Shown piece by piece: positions 34,064 through 41,982 of a DNA stretch of 41,982 nt; positions within the stretch are counted from its first letter, which is position 1; each line of letters starts with the position of its first letter. The notes under the pieces are model-generated. The model was given only the letters and a program-made list of their open reading frames with translations, was not told the DNA's origin and did no database searches. Origin of the DNA: Pseudomonas citronellolis (GTDB lineage Bacteria > Pseudomonadota > Gammaproteobacteria > Pseudomonadales > Pseudomonadaceae); the NCBI RefSeq assembly GCF_029335315.1, contig NZ_JARJLT010000074.1:1-41982 (forward strand), in the 5' to 3' direction. A program made the position numbers and the translations under genes.

Positions 34064-35422
34064 TTATTTCATGTCGGGCAGGCGTGCTTCGTTCTTCACG
34101 TCGGACAGGGCCACCGCTTCGTGGGGCGGTACCACATTCTGCGAGCGCAGCAGGCCACCCATCGCGGCGAGCACGCGATAGCGCGAGTACTCCTCGGTGT
34201 AGCGCACCTGGGCGTAGCGGCGGTTGGCGGTGAACAGTTCGTTCTCGCTGTCCAGCAGGTCGAGCAGGGTGCGCTGGCCGAGGGTGAACTGTTGCTGGTA
34301 GGCCTCGCGCACCTTGCGGGTGTAGTCGGCGTATTCGCGCGCCGGGCCGGTCTGCTTGGTGGCGTTTTCCATGGCGTCCCAGGCCAGCGAGAGGTTCTCG
34401 TTGAGCAGGCGCAGGGCGTTGTCGCGGATGTCCTTGGATTCGTCGATCTGGTGCGAGGTGGCGTTGAGCTTGGCCTTGTCGCGCAGGCCGTTGAACAGGT
34501 TGTAGCGCATCACCACCTGGGCCTGCCAATCGTTGTAGTGGCCTTCCTCGCCGTCGACGTTGTTGTTCGCCGCCTTCGACAGTTCGAGGTCGAAGCGCGG
34601 GTAGAACGGTGCCTTGGCCGCCTCGTACTGTTTCTCCGCGGCGTTGACGTCGGCCTGGGCGGACTTGAGCAGCGGGTTGTTGTTCAGCACCTCGGCGCGG
34701 GCCTGGGTCAGGTCGGTCGGCACCTGGGCCTTGATGGTGCTGGGGGTTTCCAGCTCGTCTGGCTGCTTGCCCACGGCGCTGAAGAAGTTGGCCTCGGCGT
34801 CGCGCAGGTCGACTTCCTCGGTGTACAGGTTGTTCTGCGCCAGGGCCAGGCGCGCGGTGGCCTGGTCGTTGTCGGCGGTGCTGCCGACGCCCTGCTGGCT
34901 GCGCAGGTGGATCTGGTCGCCGATGCGTTGGTGGGCCTGCAGGTTGTTGCGCGCCAGGGCCACCATCTCGCGGTGCTCCAGCACGTTCAGGTAGACCTCG
35001 ACGGTGCGCAGCGCGGCGTTCTCCGAGGTGCCCAGGACGCGGAACGCCTTGGAATTGACGTTGGCTTCGTTGCGCGCCACCTCGTTGGGGGTGCCGAAGC
35101 CGTCGAAGAGCATCTGTTGCAGGCGCACTTCGGCGTCGCCGCGGTCCAGTGTCTGGGTGCCGTGGTCGCCATTCTGGCGGGTGGTGGGGCTGTCGACGCC
35201 TTCGCGGCCGTAGCCCAGCAGCAGATCGACAGTGGGCAGGTAGCCGCCACGCGCGATCTTCAGTTCCTGGTCCGCGGTCAGCCGGCTGTTCATGCTCTGG
35301 CTGATCTCCGGGTGGTATTGCAGGGTGTTCTGAATGGCTTGCGTCAAGCTCATGGCTTGCCCATGGCCGCAAGTGGCCGCCAGAAATACACCGCTCCATA
35401 GTGCCGCGTTACGACTGCGCAT
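34064..35422 (-). CDS. TolC family type I secretion outer-membrane protein (LapE/BapB type)
   Basis: A 452-residue outer-membrane efflux channel protein with a signal peptide (MRSRNAALWSGVFLAATCGHGQA, mature from MSLTQAIQ). Typical TolC/AggA repeats are seen: MSLTQAIQNTLQYHPEISQ and AVGKQPDELETPSTIKAQVP halfway. The closing helix FTLGQRTLLDLLDSENELFTANRRYAQVRYTEEYSRYRVLAAMG is near 385-430. It trimerises to form the exit duct. AGGAG precedes the ATG. First gene of the secretion operon, divergent from the giant adhesin. Confidence 0.93.
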   Translation of the reverse strand: MRSRNAALWSGVFLAATCGHGQAMSLTQAIQNTLQYHPEISQSMNSRLTADQELKIARGGYLPTVDLLLGYGREGVDSPTTRQNGDHGTQTLDRGDAEVRLQQMLFDGFGTPNEVARNEANVNSKAFRVLGTSENAALRTVEVYLNVLEHREMVALARNNLQAHQRIGDQIHLRSQQGVGSTADNDQATARLALAQNNLYTEEVDLRDAEANFFSAVGKQPDELETPSTIKAQVPTDLTQARAEVLNNNPLLKSAQADVNAAEKQYEAAKAPFYPRFDLELSKAANNNVDGEEGHYNDWQAQVVMRYNLFNGLRDKAKLNATSHQIDESKDIRDNALRLLNENLSLAWDAMENATKQTGPAREYADYTRKVREAYQQQFTLGQRTLLDLLDSENELFTANRRYAQVRYTEEYSRYRVLAAMGGLLRSQNVVPPHEAVALSDVKNEARLPDMK

Positions 35423-35464
35423 GGCGTTCTCCTGCTTTCGCTACTTCGATGCTCTTTCTTGTTC

Positions 35465-35478
35465 GCCAAAAAAATGGC
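35465..35478. promoter_or_regulatory. FleQ-box-like site 1
   Basis: GCCAAAAAAATGGC agrees with 10 of 14 positions of the FleQ box GTCAATAAATTGAC as I recall it. It lies 43 bp from the TolC-like start. Low confidence alone. Confidence 0.3.
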
Positions 35479-35717
35479 TTTTTTCTGATGGCATGCGTTT
35501 CATGCCTGTAACATCAGAGCTAAGAACAACTTTTGGAAAAGCTCAGAAGAATTTCTCACAAGCCTTATTCGGAAAAAGTCTTATGACCGAATGTGAAAAG
35601 CAGCACATTGTAGGAGCTGCAGGCCCTGTGGTTCCTGGGTATGGGTGGGAATGAGGCTTGCGCATACAGCCATGTACGTTTGCGAGCGGCTAGGGTGGGA
35701 GCTTCATTGGAGGGTGG

Positions 35718-35731
35718 GTCAAAAAAATGGC
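35718..35731. promoter_or_regulatory. FleQ-box-like site 2
   Basis: GTCAAAAAAATGGC agrees with 11 of 14 positions of the recalled FleQ box and shares CAAAAAAATGGC with site 1. It lies 150 bp before the adhesin start. Confidence 0.35.
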
Positions 35732-35880
35732 GGAAAAATGCCGCTGGCTTTTTGATGCTAATGCGCCTGCACCTCCGATCTCCTTCCCCGTGACACTGCG
35801 AAGCCGATGGCGACATGGCGGATTCGGCAGTCTCAGGTAGCGCCGGAGGCGCTGCCGGGCAGTGAGCGGAGGAAGGGGTC

Positions 35881-38800
35881 ATGGCTAGTCAGGTAGGTGT
35901 CGTCAGCAAGGTGGTCGGCGAAGTCTTCGCCGTGGCAGCCGATGGGTCGCGTCGCATCCTGCACCAGGGCGACAAGCTGTTCGTCGGCGAACAGCTGGTC
36001 ACCGGGCATGAGGGCGCCGTGGCGGTGGCCATCGCCGGTGGCGGCGAGCTCACCCTTGGGCGCGACAGCTCCATGCCGTTGAGCCCGCAGCTGGTCGCCG
36101 CGGCCCATCACCAGTATTCCGACAGCGCGCCGGCGCAACAGCCGGTGGCGCCGAGCCAGAAGGACGTCACCGACGTCAAGGCGCTGCAGGCGGCCATCGC
36201 CGCCGGCGCCGACCCGACCCAGACCGCCGAGGCCACCGCGGCCGGACCGTCGTTCTCCGCCGGCGGCAACGCCAAGGCCGGCGGCGGGCACTCCTTCGTA
36301 CTGCTGACCGAGACCGGCGGCCGGGTCGACCCGGACATCGGCTTTCCCACCGGGCCCCAGGGCAGCGGCCCGCTGTTCCCGCCGCCGTTCGATGGCATCG
36401 CGCGGCCCGAGCAGGCCCAGGCCACCCCGCCGACCACACCGACGGACGGCACCCCGAGCGCCGGCAGCGCCTCCGCCGTGGTGGACGAGGACGGCCTGCC
36501 CGGCGGCATCCAGGGCAACGACAACCTGCCCGGTGTCGGCGCCACCGCCACCGGCACCCTCGGCTACGACTTCGGCAGCGACGGCCCCGGCACCTTCGCC
36601 TGGAGCACCGGCGGCCTGCCGGCGCTGACCTCCGGCGGCGTGCCGCTGACCTACAGCGTGAGCCCCGACGGCCACGTGCTGACCGCCTCGGCGAATGGCC
36701 AGCCGGTGTTCACCCTGACCCTCACCGACATCGCCACCGGCGCCTTCGAGCTGGTCCTGCAGCAACCGCTGGACCATCCCGTGCATGGCGTGGAAGACAC
36801 CCTGACGCTGTCCGTGCCCTACACCGTGACCGACGGCAATGGCACCCCCGCCAGCGGCAGCCTGAGCATCGGCATCAACGACGACAGCCCCACCGCCAGC
36901 CTCGGCCTGGGCGGCGAGGCGCCGGACCTGCTGACCCACGACGCCGCCACCGTAGGCGGCACGGACAGCGCCTCGGCCGACTTCTCCACGGCCTTCAAGG
37001 CCAGCCTGGACTATGGCGCCGACGGCGCCGGCAACGTCACCTGGCAGTACAGCCTGGGCGTGACCAGCCAGGGCGAGGCCTCGGGCCTGAGCAGCGGCGG
37101 CCAGAGCATCCACCTGTACCTGATCGGCGGCGTGGTGGTCGGCTCCACCGCCGCCAGCGCCGGCGCGGTCAGCAGCGCCAACACCGTGTTCTCCCTGGCG
37201 GTGGACGCCAGCGGCAAGGTCACCCTGACCCAGTTCGCCGCCATCGACCACCAGCAGCCGGGCGTCAGCAGCGCTTTCGACAGCCAGCACGCGGTGCTGG
37301 ACAGCGGCCTGGTGCAACTGCAGGGCAACGTCACCATCACCGACCGCGATGGCGACCCGGCCACCGCCAGCCAGAACCTCGACCTCGGCGGCAAGGTCAG
37401 CTTCGCCGACGACGGCCCGAGCATCGCCATCGGCCTGGGTGGCGAGCAGGCCGGCGCGCTGGTGACCCAGGACGCCGACACCCTCGGCGGCAACGTCGAC
37501 ACCGCGACCGCCAGCTTCGCCGGCGCCTTCGTCATCACTGCGCAGAACGCCGGCGCCGACACCCCGGCCACGGTGCAGTGGAGCTACGCGCTGAAACTGG
37601 CCAGCGCCGGCGTCGATTCCGGCCTGACCAGCGCCGGGCAGCACATCTACCTGTACCAGGGCGCCGATGGCCAGATCGTCGGCAGCACCTCCAGCAGCGC
37701 TGCCGGGGTCACCGCCGGCAACACCGTCTTCGGCCTCAGCGTCGACGCCAGCGGCAACGTCACTCTGAGCCAGTACGCCGAGCTCGACCACGTGCAGCCG
37801 GCCCACGACCAGCAGGTGTCCCTCGACAGCGGCCTGGTGAGCCTGGAAGCCACCGCCACCATCACCGACCATGATGGCGACAGCGCCAAGGCCAGCGCCT
37901 CCCTCGACCTGGGCGGCAAGGTGTCGTTCGACGACGCCGGCCCGAGCATCGCGATCGGCCTCAGCGGCCAGCAGCCGGCCGTACTGGAAACCCAGGACCA
38001 CCAGACCATAGGCGCGGCCTCCGACACCTCGACCAGCGACTTCTCCGGCGCCTTCGTCATCACCTCGCAGAGCGCCGGCCCCGACGCGCCGGCCACGGTG
38101 CAGTGGAGCTACGCGCTGAAACTGGCCAACGCCGGCGTCGACTCCGGCCTGAGCAGCGCCGGGCAGCACATCTACCTGTACCAGAACGCCGACGGCCAGA
38201 TCGTCGGCAGCACCTCCAGCAGCGCCGCCGGGGTCACCGCCGGCAACACCATCTTCGGCCTCGGCGTCGACACCGCCGGCAAGGTCACCCTGACCCAGTA
38301 CGCCGAGATCGACCACGCGCTGCCGGGCTCCACCAGCGACTTCGCCGCACAGAAGGCCTACCTGGCCGACGGCCTGGTGCAGCTGGAGGCCACCGCCACC
38401 ATCACCGACTACGACGGTGACAAGGCCAGCTCCAGCGCCAGCGTCGACCTGGGCCACAAGGTGGTGTTCGACGACGACGGCCCGTGCATCGAGATCGGCC
38501 TGAGCGGCAACAAGCCGGTGCTGCTGCACACCCAGGACGCCGACACCATTGGCGCGCATTTCGACACCGCCACCTCCAGCTTCGCCGGCGCCTTCGCCGT
38601 CACTTCGCAGAGCGCCGGCGCCGACACCCCGGCCACGGTGCAGTGGAGCTACGGCCTGCACCTGAACGTGAACGAAGGCAGCGCCTCCGGCCTGAGCAGC
38701 GCCGGTCACGGCATCTACCTGTACCAGGACGCCCAGGGCCAGATCATCGGCAGCACCTCGGCCACCGAAGGCGGGGTGAACGCCGGCAACACCATCTTCA

Positions 38801-41800
38801 GCCTGAAGGTCGACGGCGGCGGCAACGTCACCCTGATCCAGTACGCCGAGATCGACCACGCGCTGCCGGGCGCCAGCGGCAACTACGCCGCGCAGCAGGC
38901 GTTCCTCGGCACTGGCCTGGTGAGCCTGGACGCCACCGCGACCATCACCGACTACGACGGTGACAAGGCCAGCTCCACGGCCTCCCTCGACCTGGGCAAC
39001 AAGGTCGCCTTCGACGACGACGGCCCGTGCATCAGCGTCTGCCTGAGCGGCAACAACCCGGCCGTGCTGCACACCCAGGACGCCGACACCATCGGCGCCA
39101 ACTTCGACACCGCCAGCACCAGCTTCGCCGCGGCCTTCGCCGTCGCCTCGCAGAGCGCCGGGGCCGACACGCCGGCCACGGTGAAGTGGAGCTACGGCCT
39201 GCACCTGGACGTGAACGAAGGCAGCGCCTCGGGCCTGAGCAGCAGCGGGCAGAAAATCTACCTGTACGAGCAGAACGGCCAGATCGTCGGCAGCACCTCC
39301 GCCAGCGAGGGCGGGGTGAGCGCCGGCAACACCATCTTCGGCCTGAGCGTGGACGCCGCCGGCAAGGTCACCCTGACCCAGTACGCGCAGATCGACCACG
39401 CGCTGCCGGGCTCCAGCGGTAACTATGCGGCGCAGCAGGCCACCCTCGGCAGCGGCCTGGTGAGCCTGCAGGGCACCGCGACCATCACCGACTTCGACGG
39501 CGACAAGGCCAGCGACACCAAGGCCCTCGACCTGGGCGGCAAGATCGCCTTCGACGACGACGGCCCGAGCATCTGCTGGGTCGGCGGCGACGGCGCCCTG
39601 ACCGTGGACGAGTCGTGCCTGGCCAGCAACACCATCTACTACGTCAGCACCCTGTTCAACAGCAACTACGGCGCCGACGGCCCCGGCAGCATCAGCTACC
39701 AGATCACCACGGTGAACGGCACCGACAGCGGCTTCAAGGACACCGCCAGCGGCAAGGAAATCTACCTGTTCAACACCGCCAACGGCGTCGAAGGCCGGGT
39801 CGGCGACAGCAACGGGCAGGTGGCCTTCAGCTTCACCCTGAGCAATGGTCTGCTCACCCTCGACCAGCAGCGCGCCATGGTCCACCCGAACGCCGGCGAC
39901 CCCAACGACGCGCTGACCCTCGGCAACGACAAGATCACCCTGACCGCGACCATCACCGACTATGACGGCGACAAGGCCAGCGTCAGCGTGGATGCGGGTG
40001 GCCGCCTGGTGTTCCTCGACGACGGCCCGTGCATCACCGTCAACGGCAGCTTCGGCGGCCTGACCGTGGACGAGACGCACCTCGACAGCAACGCCAGCAC
40101 CAACGTCGCCAACCTGTTCCAGGTCAACTACGGCGCCGACGGCGCGGCCAAGAGCAACGCGCTGAGCTACCAGCTGACCCTCGGCAGCGACAACGACAGC
40201 GGCCTGAAGGACACCGCCAGCGGCAAGGAAATCTTCCTCTACAAGGAAGGCAACAGCGTGGTCGGCCGGGTCGGCGACGGCAACGGCGCGATCGCCTTCA
40301 GCGTCACCCTGGACGGCAGCGGCAACGTCACCCTCGACCAGCAGCGCGCGCTGCTGCACTCCAACGCCAGCGACCCCAACGACGCCCTGAGCCTGGCGAT
40401 CGGCAAGATCGGCCTGAGCGTCACCGCGACCGACGGCGACGGCGACAAGGCCACCACCAGCATCGACCTGGGCAGCAAGCTGACCTTCCTCGACGACGGC
40501 CCCACCGCGGTGGACGACAACCCCGGCTGCCTGAATGTGCAGGCGCCGCCGGCGATCAACCTGACCCTGGTGGTGGACGTGTCCGGCAGCATGCAGGGCA
40601 CCAAGCTGGCCCAGGCCCAGGCCGCGCTGGTCAACATGATCCACGAGTACGCGAGCATGGGGCTGCTGATCCATGTCGCGCTGATCAGCTTCCAGAGCAG
40701 CGCCAGCGCCGCCACCAACTACGTGTTCGACAGCGCCAGCGACGCCGGCTACAGCAACCTGGTGAACGCCATCAACGGCCTGCACGCCGGCGGCGACACC
40801 AACTACCAGTCGGCCCTGGCCCAGGCGCAAAGCTCGATCAATAGCGTGATCAACGCGCCGGGCGCCGACCCCTCGGCGCTCAACCGGGTGTACTTCATCT
40901 CCGACGGCCAACCCACCGTCGGCAACACCGCTACCGCGCTGAGCGACTGGCAGACCTACCTCGCCGCGCACAACGGCACCAGCAACAACGTCGAAGCCTT
41001 CGCCGTCGGCGTCGGCACCTCGATCACCGACGCCGACCTGGTGGCCATCGACAGCAACCACGCGCCGGTCATCGTCACCAACCCCAGCGATCTCAGCGCC
41101 ACCCTGGTCAACCTGGCGACCCTGGAGTCGGTCAGCGGCAACGTGCTGGCCAACGACCTGCCGGTGAGCGCCGACGGCACCGTGCGCATCACCCAGGTGA
41201 GCATCGGCGGCGAGACCTTCGCGGTGGACGCCAACGGCCACCTCACCGACACCAACCCCAGCGCCTCCCACGCCACCGCCACCTACGACAGCACCAGCGG
41301 CCTGCTGACCGTGCAGACCGACAGCGGCACCCTGACGCTGTACATGAAGGACGCCGGCGGCCACCACATGGGCGACTACACCTACGCGGTGAAAGCCGGG
41401 GTGGCCTTCCCGGCCAGCGGGCAGATCAGCGAGACCTTCAACTACACCATCGTCGATGGTGACGGCGACAGCGCCTCGGCCAACCTCAACATCTGCCTGA
41501 AGTACGGCCAGTCGGTGCTGGTGGTGGGCAGCAACGCCAGCGACACCGACGGCTCCACCCCCACGCACATCGTGCCCAGCCCGATCGGCACGGACCACGG
41601 CACCATCACCGGCAGCTTCGGCAACGACGTGCTGCTCGGCGACGCCGGCGGGGTGACCACCACCACCGTGCCCGGGAAGAACTACAACATCGCGCTGATC
41701 ATCGACACCTCCGGCAGCATGGACGACGGCTCCGGGACCAAGGGCCTGACCCGCATGGACCTGGCCAAGGCGGCGCTGATCAACCTGTTGAACCAGATTT

Positions 41801-41982
41801 CCGGCCATGACGGCACCATCAACCTGGCGCTGGTGTCCTTCTCCAGCAACGCCACCCTGGCCGAGGTGCACGGGCTCAACAGCGCCAACGTCGGCACCCT
41901 GATCAGCGCCATCCAGCACCTGGACGCCAACGGCGGGACCAACTACGAGGCGGCCCTGCAGTCGGCCGCCGCCTGGTTCAAC
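35881..41982 (+). CDS. Giant Lap/Bap-type RTX adhesin, retention-module containing (3' partial)
   Basis: An open frame of 2034 codons from ATG 35881 (GGAGGAAGG upstream) to the window end with no stop. In order: an N-terminal retention module (MASQVGVVSKVVGEVFAVAADG, residues 1-115); a LapG-type cleavage motif TAAG at 119-122; a linker (123-200); a first beta domain. Five repeats of 176-181 residues follow (about 338-1229), each ending ITDxDGDxA...FDDDGP, as in T1SS-143 domains, then two repeats of about 156 residues (to 1541). Next are a von Willebrand A domain with DVSGSM at 1566-1571, a VCBS-like domain (about 1750-1870), one RTX-like GNDVLLGD near 1914, and a second vWA with DTSGSM at 1942-1947. 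It should leave by the divergent type I system and stay anchored by the retention module until a LapG protease cuts it. Eight cysteines are present, unusual for this class. Confidence 0.93.
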   Translation, partial: MASQVGVVSKVVGEVFAVAADGSRRILHQGDKLFVGEQLVTGHEGAVAVAIAGGGELTLGRDSSMPLSPQLVAAAHHQYSDSAPAQQPVAPSQKDVTDVKALQAAIAAGADPTQTAEATAAGPSFSAGGNAKAGGGHSFVLLTETGGRVDPDIGFPTGPQGSGPLFPPPFDGIARPEQAQATPPTTPTDGTPSAGSASAVVDEDGLPGGIQGNDNLPGVGATATGTLGYDFGSDGPGTFAWSTGGLPALTSGGVPLTYSVSPDGHVLTASANGQPVFTLTLTDIATGAFELVLQQPLDHPVHGVEDTLTLSVPYTVTDGNGTPASGSLSIGINDDSPTASLGLGGEAPDLLTHDAATVGGTDSASADFSTAFKASLDYGADGAGNVTWQYSLGVTSQGEASGLSSGGQSIHLYLIGGVVVGSTAASAGAVSSANTVFSLAVDASGKVTLTQFAAIDHQQPGVSSAFDSQHAVLDSGLVQLQGNVTITDRDGDPATASQNLDLGGKVSFADDGPSIAIGLGGEQAGALVTQDADTLGGNVDTATASFAGAFVITAQNAGADTPATVQWSYALKLASAGVDSGLTSAGQHIYLYQGADGQIVGSTSSSAAGVTAGNTVFGLSVDASGNVTLSQYAELDHVQPAHDQQVSLDSGLVSLEATATITDHDGDSAKASASLDLGGKVSFDDAGPSIAIGLSGQQPAVLETQDHQTIGAASDTSTSDFSGAFVITSQSAGPDAPATVQWSYALKLANAGVDSGLSSAGQHIYLYQNADGQIVGSTSSSAAGVTAGNTIFGLGVDTAGKVTLTQYAEIDHALPGSTSDFAAQKAYLADGLVQLEATATITDYDGDKASSSASVDLGHKVVFDDDGPCIEIGLSGNKPVLLHTQDADTIGAHFDTATSSFAGAFAVTSQSAGADTPATVQWSYGLHLNVNEGSASGLSSAGHGIYLYQDAQGQIIGSTSATEGGVNAGNTIFSLKVDGGGNVTLIQYAEIDHALPGASGNYAAQQAFLGTGLVSLDATATITDYDGDKASSTASLDLGNKVAFDDDGPCISVCLSGNNPAVLHTQDADTIGANFDTASTSFAAAFAVASQSAGADTPATVKWSYGLHLDVNEGSASGLSSSGQKIYLYEQNGQIVGSTSASEGGVSAGNTIFGLSVDAAGKVTLTQYAQIDHALPGSSGNYAAQQATLGSGLVSLQGTATITDFDGDKASDTKALDLGGKIAFDDDGPSICWVGGDGALTVDESCLASNTIYYVSTLFNSNYGADGPGSISYQITTVNGTDSGFKDTASGKEIYLFNTANGVEGRVGDSNGQVAFSFTLSNGLLTLDQQRAMVHPNAGDPNDALTLGNDKITLTATITDYDGDKASVSVDAGGRLVFLDDGPCITVNGSFGGLTVDETHLDSNASTNVANLFQVNYGADGAAKSNALSYQLTLGSDNDSGLKDTASGKEIFLYKEGNSVVGRVGDGNGAIAFSVTLDGSGNVTLDQQRALLHSNASDPNDALSLAIGKIGLSVTATDGDGDKATTSIDLGSKLTFLDDGPTAVDDNPGCLNVQAPPAINLTLVVDVSGSMQGTKLAQAQAALVNMIHEYASMGLLIHVALISFQSSASAATNYVFDSASDAGYSNLVNAINGLHAGGDTNYQSALAQAQSSINSVINAPGADPSALNRVYFISDGQPTVGNTATALSDWQTYLAAHNGTSNNVEAFAVGVGTSITDADLVAIDSNHAPVIVTNPSDLSATLVNLATLESVSGNVLANDLPVSADGTVRITQVSIGGETFAVDANGHLTDTNPSASHATATYDSTSGLLTVQTDSGTLTLYMKDAGGHHMGDYTYAVKAGVAFPASGQISETFNYTIVDGDGDSASANLNICLKYGQSVLVVGSNASDTDGSTPTHIVPSPIGTDHGTITGSFGNDVLLGDAGGVTTTTVPGKNYNIALIIDTSGSMDDGSGTKGLTRMDLAKAALINLLNQISGHDGTINLALVSFSSNATLAEVHGLNSANVGTLISAIQHLDANGGTNYEAALQSAAAWFN
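36892..40503 (+). repeat. Tandem coding repeats of the adhesin
   Basis: Five units of about 525-543 bp (boundaries near 36892, 37417, 37942, 38482, 39025, 39565) and two of about 465 bp (to 40027 and 40503). Each unit ends in codons for GDxxS...FDDDGP. Some segments are nearly identical at DNA level, for example those encoding VQWSYALKLA around 37573 and 38098, so unit number may vary by recombination. Confidence 0.85.

Larger units (their letters stand above)
35423..35880. promoter_or_regulatory. Divergent intergenic region, secretion operon / giant adhesin
   Basis: A 458-bp region without a gene, clearly AT-richer than its neighbours, especially 35455-35600 and 35715-35765. It has two poly-A sites, GCCAAAAAAATGGC at 35465-35478 and GTCAAAAAAATGGC at 35718-35731. 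The second is part of a larger stem-loop, TCAAAAA with TTTTTGA (about 35719-35755). The two sites could be targets of a biofilm regulator serving both directions. I found no convincing -35/-10 pair. Confidence 0.5.

Noticed and set aside
36892-40503. Possible CRISPR or satellite array
   Set aside because: The periodicity is about 530 bp and in-frame with coding repeats; there are no short repeats with unique spacers.
35833-41919. A 2028-codon open frame on the minus strand across the adhesin gene
   Set aside because: It is the antisense shadow of the high-GC adhesin; it lacks a ribosome site, starts beyond the divergent logic of the locus, and its translation is low-complexity (Val/Gly/Ala/His-rich). 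The plus-strand frame has all the recognisable domains.

Overview
The window is high-GC gammaproteobacterial DNA and looks like a Pseudomonas chromosome of the P. aeruginosa / P. nitroreducens / P. citronellolis type. The evidence is the codon use, the families present, and a gene order at the left end (mtnC, alkA, speE, an LTA-synthase-like sulfatase, a TauE/SafE permease) that, from memory, matches P. aeruginosa PAO1 PA1685-PA1689 with extra genes inserted. I see no rRNA, tRNA, CRISPR array, insertion sequence or phage gene. The species assignment is inference.

Layout. (1) 1-8560: mtnC, a small membrane protein, then a DHFR/RibD-like reductase divergent from a TetR regulator with a 22-bp palindromic operator between them. 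A first methylguanine-DNA methyltransferase follows TetR and meets, tail to tail, an alkA-ogt repair operon. Then come speE, the LTA-synthase-like protein and TauE/SafE. (2) 8561-13979: a repeat block, a TorF-type porin, an exported amidohydrolase divergent from a LysR regulator, and an AraC regulator. (3) 13972-17294: AraC divergent from a flavin monooxygenase, an HSL-type esterase and an SDR, the same set and arrangement as the mycobacterial VirS/MymA locus. (4) 17338-19534: a VIT/CCC1-like membrane protein, RraB and a class I glutamine amidotransferase. (5) 19782-25344 on the minus strand: ydcS-ydcT-ydcU-ydcV-patD, a polyamine-type ABC transporter with gamma-aminobutyraldehyde dehydrogenase. 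(6) 25730-29708: a permuted ATP-grasp enzyme, an alpha-E protein, a transglutaminase-like protein and the proteasome-like protease Anbu. The first three are preceded by an excellent sigma-54 promoter and an NtrC-like site. (7) 30464-41982: a LapE-LapB-LapC type I secretion system, divergent from a giant Lap-type adhesin that runs off the right end. This adhesin is open for 2034 codons from 35881 and has an N-terminal retention module, a TAAG LapG-type cleavage motif, T1SS-143-like repeats and two von Willebrand A domains.

How the parts work together. Region 1 is a small DNA-alkylation repair island. Region 5 imports and oxidises polyamine-type substrates, with speE (polyamine synthesis) elsewhere in the window. 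Region 6 is a conserved but poorly understood peptide-ligase/protease module, here apparently under nitrogen control. Region 7 makes, secretes and retains a biofilm adhesin.

A structural theme runs through the window: all six tail-to-tail gene junctions are either filled with REP-like inverted repeats (four) or have stop codons overlapping in a shared CTAG (two). Two of the repeat blocks, about 21 kb apart, are inverted copies of one mosaic, yet carry an identical 66-bp module in direct orientation.
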